10,934 nucleotides of DNA, taken from contig QMZG01000027.1 in the NCBI GenBank assembly GCA_003663045.1, positions 1-10,934 on the forward strand. The letters run 5' to 3'. Of this stretch, positions 6,572 to 10,934 are shown one piece after another; within the stretch, counting starts at the first letter, position 1, and the number at the start of each line of letters is the position of its first letter. A program made the translations under genes and the position numbers. Source of the DNA: Candidatus Altarchaeales archaeon. Its GTDB lineage: Archaea; Altiarchaeota; Altiarchaeia; IMC4; QMZM01. The notes beneath the pieces were generated by a model. It worked only from the letters and a program-made list of their open reading frames with translations. It was not told where the DNA came from and made no database searches.

Positions 6572-7465
6572 ATGAAAATGAAATTAAAGACGGGGACAGA
6601 TCTCCTGAAAAAGGGATTTGCAAAGATGATGAAGGGAGGCGTGATAATGGATGTCACCAATGTAGAGCAGGCTCAAATTGCCGAGAAAGCTGGGGCCGTG
6701 GCGGTAATGGCTTTGGAAAGGGTTCCGGCAGATATCAGAGAAATGGGCGGTGTGGCGAGAATGGCAGATCCCGAGAAGATTCGAGAGATTATGGATTCCG
6801 TTACCATACCAGTAATGGCAAAATGCAGGATAGGCCATTTTGCCGAGGCACAGATTCTGGAAACCCTCGGAGTAGATATGATAGATGAATCGGAGGTTCT
6901 TACCCCGGCCGATGAAGAGAATCATATCAACAAGAAGAAGTTCAAGATCCCCTTTGTCTGTGGAGCAAGAAATCTCGGTGAAGCTTTAAGGAGGATAAGT
7001 GAGGGTGCAGCAATGATTAGAACAAAGGGTGAGGCTGGAACTGGAAACATTGTAGAAGCGGTAAGACATATGCGCTTAATTATGTCTGAAATCAGAAAGA
7101 TTCAGAATATGGATCAGGATGAGCTTTATTTGGAAGCCAAGAATCTTCAAGCCCCTTTATATTTGGTAAAAGAGATAAAGAAACTTGGAAGATTGCCCGT
7201 TGTGAATTTCGCAGCTGGTGGGATAGCGACGCCAGCTGACGCCGCTTTAATGATGCAACTTGGAGCTGATGGAAACTTTGTTGGTTCTGGGATCTTTAAA
7301 TCTAAGGATCCATTACCCATGGCAAGGGCTATCGTAGAAGCAACTGCACATTATGACGACCCCAAGTTATTATTAAAGGTTTCTAAAGGACTTTCTGAGG
7401 CAATGAAAGGTATTGACATCAGAGATCTAGAGGAAAAGCAGAGGCTTCAGATCAGGGGTGTTTGA
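6572..7465 (+). CDS. pdxS: Pyridoxal 5'-phosphate synthase, lyase subunit PdxS
   Basis: Makes pyridoxal 5'-phosphate from ribose 5-phosphate, glyceraldehyde 3-phosphate and ammonia, the ammonia coming from glutaminase PdxT; acts as a cytosolic dodecamer of TIM barrels. The 297 residues are full length. Visible are GGVIMDVTN (22-30) with D27, LERVPADIR (48-56), MAKCRIGH (82-89) with K84 that binds the ribose carbon chain, and AMIRTKGEAGTGN (147-159) with K152, the second catalytic lysine. The phosphate-site sequence NFAAGGIATPADAA lies towards the C terminus. No pdxT is adjacent: the next gene is convergent and unrelated. Two in-frame ATGs (6572 and 6578) both fit; the family N terminus does not decide between them. 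No Shine-Dalgarno precedes either. Confidence 0.97.
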   Translation: MKMKLKTGTDLLKKGFAKMMKGGVIMDVTNVEQAQIAEKAGAVAVMALERVPADIREMGGVARMADPEKIREIMDSVTIPVMAKCRIGHFAEAQILETLGVDMIDESEVLTPADEENHINKKKFKIPFVCGARNLGEALRRISEGAAMIRTKGEAGTGNIVEAVRHMRLIMSEIRKIQNMDQDELYLEAKNLQAPLYLVKEIKKLGRLPVVNFAAGGIATPADAALMMQLGADGNFVGSGIFKSKDPLPMARAIVEATAHYDDPKLLLKVSKGLSEAMKGIDIRDLEEKQRLQIRGV

Positions 7466-7477
7466 GGTTTGATATAC

Positions 7478-7488
7478 TTTTTTAAAAA
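7478..7488. terminator. Bidirectional T-tract terminator between pdxS and the antiporter
   Basis: TTTTTTAAAAA gives a run of six T on the plus strand 12 bp after pdxS and a run of five T on the minus strand after the convergent antiporter gene. Both converging transcripts would meet a T tract here, fitting archaeal intrinsic termination. Confidence 0.5.
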
Positions 7489-7507
7489 GGTAGAGAAAAC
7501 CGAGTAG

Positions 7508-7531
7508 ACTACTATAAACTACTATATAGTA
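7508..7531. repeat. 10-bp tandem repeat with 12-bp palindrome at the end of the antiporter gene
   Basis: ACTACTATAA (7508-7517) is followed directly by ACTACTATAT (7518-7527), nine of ten bases equal. The second copy is part of a perfect palindrome TACTATATAGTA (7520-7531) that includes the stop codon of the minus-strand antiporter. It could contribute to 3' end structure or be chance in AT-rich DNA. Confidence 0.4.
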
Positions 7532-8526
7532 ATAGAGTGTCGAAGTGATTCAATAATGAATTCTATAATTACAAAGAGGATATACAAGAGAATCAAGGAT
7601 AAACCCTCCTGCCATGAAATAGCTCTTTCTGATTCTATAAATGTCATGAATAAAAACGCTACAAGTAGCATAAAGAAACCGCTTGTGATAAGTAGAAGAA
7701 AATCTGCTCGTATGGGGTAGATCAGGGCAGTGAATCCTAAGACCAATGTAGAGTTTGCGACAACACTACCAATTAAATTTCCTAAAGCCATCTCTCTACG
7801 TCCAGTCAAAATCATCCTTAACTCAAGGCTCAATTCCGGGAGTGATGTTCCAAAAGAGACCATAAATAAGCCGATCAATATCGATGGCAATATCAATTCT
7901 GCAGATAGTAGCGTTCCATAATTAACAACAAAATCAGTACTTATAAATAACAATGAAAGTCCAAGTAAGGAGAGTATTATACTTATAATAAAGTCTGTGA
8001 AATCTGTGATCGATACATCATGTACAAATTTCTGGATATATTCCTTCCTTTTTTGTATCTGTTTTAGGATATATAAAAAGAATACAAAAAGAAGTATACA
8101 ACCATCAAATCTTGATATCATTACTTTCTCAGTAAAAAGTAGATCAATTAGCATTAGAGCCAGAGGTAAAGCGGCGATGATAAACATATATATCGCATCG
8201 GATCTTATCGTCTTACTTTCAACCCTAATCCCTCGAATAAGTAAGGCAACTACTCCAACGACTAATGTTAGATTTATGATATTGGAACCAATTACTGTTC
8301 CTAAGGCTAACGCAGTATTCTCTTTAAGAGCAGATCCGATTCCTACAGAAAGTTCCGGTAGGGAAGTTGCGACACCCATTATAATAAAGCACACTACAAA
8401 TTCTGTGAAGGCAAGAAAAGATGCTATCTTAGTAAGCGCCTTTATCAAGACATGAGCACTAAATGCTAATACTATACACCAAAACAAGAATATCAAGAGA
8501 TTGATAGCGAGATCAAAGAGTGGCAT
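7522..8526 (-). CDS. Cation/Ca2+ antiporter, CaCA family (YrbG/NCX-like)
   Basis: An integral membrane antiporter of 334 residues, probably exporting Ca2+ in exchange for Na+ or H+. It has about ten hydrophobic segments and the two inverted alpha repeats typical of the family. Alpha-1 is GVATSLPELS (51-60) plus GTVIGSNIINL (76-86); alpha-2 is SFGTSLPELS (224-233) plus GNLIGSVVANS (249-259). The two ion-binding glutamates E58 and E231 are both present. Compared with the M. jannaschii exchanger, alpha-2 has Asn (N258) where that protein has Asp, and GSV instead of GSN, so ion preference may differ. A basic cytosolic loop (about 155-168) separates the halves. The ATG is supported by a TATA box 29 bp upstream; it is divergent from ubiA. 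The transported ion is inferred only from the family. Confidence 0.88.
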   Translation of the reverse strand: MPLFDLAINLLIFLFWCIVLAFSAHVLIKALTKIASFLAFTEFVVCFIIMGVATSLPELSVGIGSALKENTALALGTVIGSNIINLTLVVGVVALLIRGIRVESKTIRSDAIYMFIIAALPLALMLIDLLFTEKVMISRFDGCILLFVFFLYILKQIQKRKEYIQKFVHDVSITDFTDFIISIILSLLGLSLLFISTDFVVNYGTLLSAELILPSILIGLFMVSFGTSLPELSLELRMILTGRREMALGNLIGSVVANSTLVLGFTALIYPIRADFLLLITSGFFMLLVAFLFMTFIESERAISWQEGLSLILLYILFVIIEFIIESLRHSITI

Positions 8527-8549
8527 TTTTAATTCTATTATTAACTTCC

Positions 8550-8559
8550 AAATATAAAT
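8550..8559 (-). promoter_or_regulatory. TATA box of the CaCA antiporter gene
   Basis: On the minus strand ATTTATATTT is centred about 29 bp before the ATG at 8526, close to an ideal archaeal TATA box. Initiation would fall within a few bases of the start codon, giving a leaderless mRNA. Confidence 0.5.
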
Positions 8560-8573
8560 TAGTCGATATACGG

Positions 8574-8597
8574 AATTATTTCCTTAATTATTCCCTT
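8574..8597. repeat. 12-bp tandem repeat between divergent promoters
   Basis: AATTATTTCCTT (8574-8585) and AATTATTCCCTT (8586-8597) are adjacent copies differing at one base, followed by a partial third start (AATTTTAATTAA). They lie between the antiporter TATA box (8550-8559) and the ubiA TATA box (8621-8629) in a 126 bp gap, the usual place for a shared operator. The role is inference. Confidence 0.45.
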
Positions 8598-8620
8598 AAT
8601 TTTAATTAATCTCATGATAT

Positions 8621-8629
8621 AATATTTTA
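8621..8629 (+). promoter_or_regulatory. Probable TATA box of the UbiA gene
   Basis: AATATTTTA is centred about 28 bp before the ATG at 8653 and no Shine-Dalgarno is seen, suggesting a leaderless transcript. A neighbouring similar box (8631-8638) makes the exact element uncertain. Confidence 0.35.
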
Positions 8630-8652
8630 CAATATTTTCTATATTTCTGCAA

Positions 8653-9531
8653 ATGAAAATCGATAAGATTAAAGAACAGATTGTGACCCTTTTAACCCTG
8701 ATAAGGATAAGGAACTGCATCATGACCTTCTTTGGGGTTTTATTGGGAGCGTCTTTCATTGATTTTAGCAATATATTTACCTTTAAGATAATTTTGGCTG
8801 GAATTGCTGTATTTCTTATCACCGGGGCTGGAAATACCATTAATGATTACTTTGACTACGAGATCGATAAGATCAACAAGGCGTATAGACCGATACCCTC
8901 TAATAAGATAAATAGAAGCGATGCCCTGATGTTCTCCTTTACTCTGTTTTTCATAGGCATGGGGCTCTCAAAGTATGTTAATGACTACTGTCTTGGAATT
9001 GCTGTGTTGAATTCCATTATCTTGGTACTGTATGGAAAATATTCCAAGAGATTGCATCTCGTATCAAATTTGGGGGTAAGTTATCTTGTTGCTTCAATCT
9101 TCGTCTTTGGGGCATTGGCAAATTTTGATAGTGGGATTAATGAGATAATTAGTGAAATAGGAAAATTGCAATTGATCGCGATAATATCGGCATGCGCATT
9201 CTTTACCACATTCTCTCGAGAGATTGTAAAAGACATTGAGGATATTGAAGGTGATAAAAAAGAATACTCTGTAACATTACCTATAAAGATTGGTGTAAAA
9301 AGGTCTAAGAATATTGCATCCATATTTATTTTAGCGGCGATTCTCTTCAGTGCATCCCCTTTTTTTATACCCCAGGAATATTTTAATCTACTCCCCTACG
9401 GAATCTTTATACTAATTGCCGATCTCATATTCCTGATCTCACTCACTATGCATCCCGCAATTTGTCAGAGACTCATGATAGTGGGGATGATAATAGCACT
9501 TCTGGCATTTTTCTTGGGGGGATTCCCATAA
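8653..9531 (+). CDS. Digeranylgeranylglyceryl phosphate synthase (UbiA prenyltransferase, archaeal lipid synthesis)
   Basis: It probably adds the second geranylgeranyl chain to 3-O-geranylgeranylglyceryl phosphate, forming the core of archaeal ether lipids at the membrane. The 292-residue protein is hydrophobic throughout, with about eight or nine membrane segments. The first Asp-rich motif is NDYFDYEID (64-72), followed by RPIPSNKI (79-86), where the family has RPIPSG. The second is REIVKDIEDIEGD (189-201) with D194, D197 and D201 for Mg-diphosphate binding. LVLYGKYSKRL and SNLGVSYLVAS (138-148) also match the DGGGP synthase subgroup rather than menaquinone or heme UbiA enzymes. It stands alone, divergent from the antiporter and ahead of tRNA-Thr. 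The subgroup call rests on overall pattern; another polyprenyl acceptor is possible but less likely. Confidence 0.88.
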   Translation: MKIDKIKEQIVTLLTLIRIRNCIMTFFGVLLGASFIDFSNIFTFKIILAGIAVFLITGAGNTINDYFDYEIDKINKAYRPIPSNKINRSDALMFSFTLFFIGMGLSKYVNDYCLGIAVLNSIILVLYGKYSKRLHLVSNLGVSYLVASIFVFGALANFDSGINEIISEIGKLQLIAIISACAFFTTFSREIVKDIEDIEGDKKEYSVTLPIKIGVKRSKNIASIFILAAILFSASPFFIPQEYFNLLPYGIFILIADLIFLISLTMHPAICQRLMIVGMIIALLAFFLGGFP

Positions 9532-9544
9532 GGGGTTTTATTTT
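9525..9544 (+). terminator. Terminator at the end of the UbiA gene
   Basis: CCCATAAGGG (9525-9534) can form a small hairpin spanning the stop codon, followed at once by TTTTATTTT (9536-9544). The T-rich tract alone would suffice in archaea. Confidence 0.45.
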
Positions 9545-9552
9545 GATATAAT
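9545..9552 (+). promoter_or_regulatory. Possible TATA box of tRNA-Thr
   Basis: GATATAAT lies about 40 bp before the tRNA 5' end, allowing a leader of about a dozen nucleotides. A second AT-rich stretch at 9557-9563 is an alternative. Confidence 0.3.
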
Positions 9553-9587
9553 CCAGATTATTATCCAAGTTCATCCAATTCTGAATT

Positions 9588-9695
9588 GCCCCAGTAGCTC
9601 AGCTGGTAGAGCGTTGCCTTGGTATCGCAAATTCGTTTGTAAGAGCGAAAAAGACAAAAAGGCAGAGGTCGTGGGTTCGGATCCCACCTGGGGCT
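9588..9695 (+). tRNA. tRNA-Thr (GGT) with an intron
   Basis: The exons form a standard 73-base tRNA. Acceptor GCCCCAG (9588-9594) pairs with CTGGGGC (9688-9694), discriminator T73 is at 9695. D stem GCTC/GAGC (9597-9600, 9609-9612); anticodon stem TTGCC (9614-9618) with GGCAG (9661-9665); T stem GTGGG/CCCAC (9671-9675, 9683-9687) with loop TTCGGAT. The anticodon loop after splicing reads TTGGTAA, anticodon GGT at 9621-9623. The interruption lies between positions 37 and 38, the canonical archaeal site. CCA is not encoded. Confidence 0.9.
9625..9659 (+). other. tRNA-Thr intron, 35 nt
   Basis: The intron is placed between tRNA positions 37 and 38; because A residues flank both ends, the boundary could shift by one base without changing the product. 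Inside it TCGC (9625-9628) can pair with GCGA (9645-9648), and alternatively CAAA (9628-9631) with TTTG (9636-9639) around TTCG. The bulge-helix-bulge substrate for the splicing endonuclease is imperfect: TTG (9619-9621) pairs with CAA (9655-9657), but the fourth pair is G:A. Confidence 0.75.
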
Positions 9696-9710
9696 TAAGA
9701 AATATAAGAA

Positions 9711-9720
9711 ATTATAAATG
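9711..9720 (+). promoter_or_regulatory. Probable TATA box of the glycosyltransferase gene
   Basis: ATTATAAATG is centred 25 bp before the ATG at 9740, with no Shine-Dalgarno, again the leaderless arrangement. It starts 16 bp after the end of tRNA-Thr. Confidence 0.45.
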
Positions 9721-9739
9721 TATAAACCTAAATAAAGAA

Positions 9740-10934
9740 ATGATTTACGAGGGTGAGATCTCGGGAATTGTGGAAAAGGAAGAGAAAAAGTGGCTTCTTC
9801 TGGATACTGAAAAGACCGGTAAATGTTCTAAGGGTTATTCTGACAGGTGCCTATCTCTTGTGGAATTGGGAGATTTGGAGTATGAGAGACTCAAGGAAGG
9901 ATATATCAGAAGGGCATTGGAACTAAAGTCCAAGGCGATGGAGGATAAATTCTATCAGACCAAAAATGTAGAAATTCTGGACGGACCATTTGAACTCTAT
10001 GCAGAAAAGGAATTCTTTATATTTGTCTCCTCTCGGGACTTCATAGACAAATTTGCAGATTTTTATAAAAAAGGAAAGGGCGCTCCGTGTCTGAATCATG
10101 TCACGGTAGAGGATGTAAGAAAGATCGAGGGTATAACGTCCAAAAACCATAAGGTGGTTGAGGACACCATTGATATGTTGGGGAGGATAAGGGCGAAGCT
10201 TTCAAGGACAATGGAGTGGCGAAAGATACTTAAGGAGAATGAGATAGATGTTGCATTAATTTTTCCATACTATAATGAGCCGACTATAGTACCAAATATA
10301 AGGGATGTGTGGGATTTAGTAGAAGAGGGGATAGTACGGGAGATAATTGTTGCAGACGGCTGGTCTACGGATCCTTCGGTGGAGGTAATTCAGCACAGAT
10401 TAGATGCCCCACTGACCTTTGTAAAAAATCCAGGCACGGGCAAGGGTGAAGCCCTTGAGGCTGCAATAAAATATGCTGTATACAAAGACATTGACCTGGT
10501 AATCTGCCTCGATTCGGATATAATCCCTCCACTACATACCATAAAGGATATCCCTCCACTACCTATAGATATAACCTGCAATTTCTTTGCCAGAACATTT
10601 ATAAATAAATTTATAAAAATTCTTGAGGAACATGGAAAGGAAAAAGCCTTGGAGACATTTTACAAGGTAAGCTATATGAGGGTTCCGAAATCGGATGTGA
10701 AATTAACCCCATTAAGATTTGGAGGCACTACTAAATTTGTGAGATACCTCTACCAGACTATTGGATTCAAAACAATGACTGAATGTGTTGACCCCCTTTC
10801 GGGGGAATACGGTTTTAATCCAAAATTCTTGCTTGAGGAACTGACAATAAGCAAGGGATTTCATGAATTATATGGAAAACCCTTCTTTGGGCATACCCTA
10901 CCAAGTGGGTTTACGATTGAAAATTTCTGGAACA
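9740..10934 (+). CDS. GT81-like glycosyltransferase with unrecognised N-terminal region (3' end outside window)
   Basis: The frame is open to the window edge, giving 398 residues without a stop. From about residue 170 it resembles GT-A fold glucosyl-3-phosphoglycerate synthases (GT81): FPYYNEP (175-181), the nucleotide-sugar motif DGWSTD (206-211), GKGEAL (234-239), the metal-binding DSD (258-260) in ICLDSDI, GGTTKFVR (about 330-337), PLSGEYGF (352-359), and a later GFHELYG. These match in order the mycobacterial GpgS motifs DSGSTD, GKGEAL, DSD and PLSGEY. The likely role is transfer of glucose or mannose from a nucleotide sugar to 3-phosphoglycerate, the first step to a glycosylglycerate compatible solute; acceptor and sugar are not proven. 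Residues 1-170 are extra compared with bacterial GpgS and match nothing I recognise; they are charged, non-membrane, with cysteines at 29 and 37. No phosphatase partner is visible; it could lie downstream. Confidence 0.75.
   Translation, partial: MIYEGEISGIVEKEEKKWLLLDTEKTGKCSKGYSDRCLSLVELGDLEYERLKEGYIRRALELKSKAMEDKFYQTKNVEILDGPFELYAEKEFFIFVSSRDFIDKFADFYKKGKGAPCLNHVTVEDVRKIEGITSKNHKVVEDTIDMLGRIRAKLSRTMEWRKILKENEIDVALIFPYYNEPTIVPNIRDVWDLVEEGIVREIIVADGWSTDPSVEVIQHRLDAPLTFVKNPGTGKGEALEAAIKYAVYKDIDLVICLDSDIIPPLHTIKDIPPLPIDITCNFFARTFINKFIKILEEHGKEKALETFYKVSYMRVPKSDVKLTPLRFGGTTKFVRYLYQTIGFKTMTECVDPLSGEYGFNPKFLLEELTISKGFHELYGKPFFGHTLPSGFTIENFWN
10523..10562 (+). repeat. 13-bp direct repeat inside the glycosyltransferase gene
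   Basis: ATCCCTCCACTAC occurs at 10523-10535 and 10550-10562, 27 bp apart and therefore in the same frame, so it encodes I-P-P-L twice just after the DSD metal site (IIPPLH and DIPPLP). It looks like a small local duplication of 27 bp (nine codons) that has partly diverged. Confidence 0.6.

Noticed and set aside
7997..8455. 152-codon open frame on the plus strand opposite the antiporter
   Set aside because: It is the complement of transmembrane codons; composition is odd (Ser, Ile, Thr rich) and no family is recognisable, while the minus strand has clear CaCA motifs.
9619..9623. Alternative reading of the second tRNA as Pro (anticodon TGG)
   Set aside because: It would shift the anticodon stem by one base and break the TTGCC/GGCAG pairing; the regular spacing gives GGT (Thr) with U73, as expected for archaeal tRNA-Thr.
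10365..10581. Two short minus-strand open frames inside the glycosyltransferase gene
   Set aside because: They overlap the DSD catalytic region of a gene with clear family motifs and match nothing known.
10792..10805. CCCCC-TTTC-GGGGG inverted repeat, terminator-like
   Set aside because: It encodes the conserved PLSGEY motif inside the glycosyltransferase and no T tract follows.
1..10934. CRISPR array, insertion sequence, toxin-antitoxin or defence cassette
   Set aside because: No spaced repeats, transposase motifs, terminal inverted repeats or effector domains were found; short tandem repeats occur only as pairs near promoters or gene ends.

Overview
The window is ordinary chromosomal DNA from an archaeon, most likely a euryarchaeote. 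The evidence is an archaeal-type initiator tRNA with an A1:U72 pair, an intron in a second tRNA at the archaeal 37/38 position, and a DGGGP-synthase-type UbiA enzyme for archaeal ether lipids. TATA boxes lie about 25 to 30 bp before several start codons, so those mRNAs are probably leaderless. Base composition is AT-rich (about 40% GC by eye), and arginine is mostly AGA/AGG with many ATA codons. A finer placement, for example in Thermoplasmatota, is only a guess. There are no mobile elements, no CRISPR array and no sign of a defence system. Gene density is high and no gap exceeds about 130 bp.

Layout: (1) 57-1451, carB1, the N-terminal half of a naturally split carbamoyl-phosphate synthase large subunit; its partner half is not in the window. 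(2) 1548-1622, initiator tRNA-Met. (3) 1662-2066, a small Nudix hydrolase whose 3' end overlaps convergently with the next operon. (4) 4782-2046 on the minus strand, a tight two-gene operon: a class I (bacterial-type) glyceraldehyde-3-phosphate dehydrogenase followed one base later by an AMP-forming acetyl-CoA synthetase. (5) 4858-7465 on the plus strand: hisG (long form), rsmA/ksgA and pdxS. (6) 8526-7522 on the minus strand, a CaCA-family cation/calcium antiporter. (7) 8653-9531, an archaeal-lipid UbiA prenyltransferase, divergent from the antiporter. (8) 9588-9695, an intron-containing tRNA-Thr(GGT). (9) 9740 to the window end, an incomplete gene combining an unrecognised N-terminal region of about 170 residues with a GT81-like glycosyltransferase domain (glucosyl-3-phosphoglycerate synthase family).

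The genes are mostly single housekeeping functions: pyrimidine/arginine precursor, histidine, vitamin B6, rRNA methylation, lipid and translation. The clearest functional pairing is gap-acs, which would link acetate activation to the triose-phosphate step of central carbon metabolism. Operon-leading genes mostly look leaderless, while gap and acs carry good Shine-Dalgarno sequences. Three promoter regions carry short tandem direct repeats with an 11 or 12 bp period, about one helical turn, which could be regulator sites.

I found no convincing new multi-gene system. The items most worth checking are the two-part glycosyltransferase, the bacterial-type GAPDH-ACS operon, the non-canonical tRNA-Thr intron and the helical-turn repeats at promoters.
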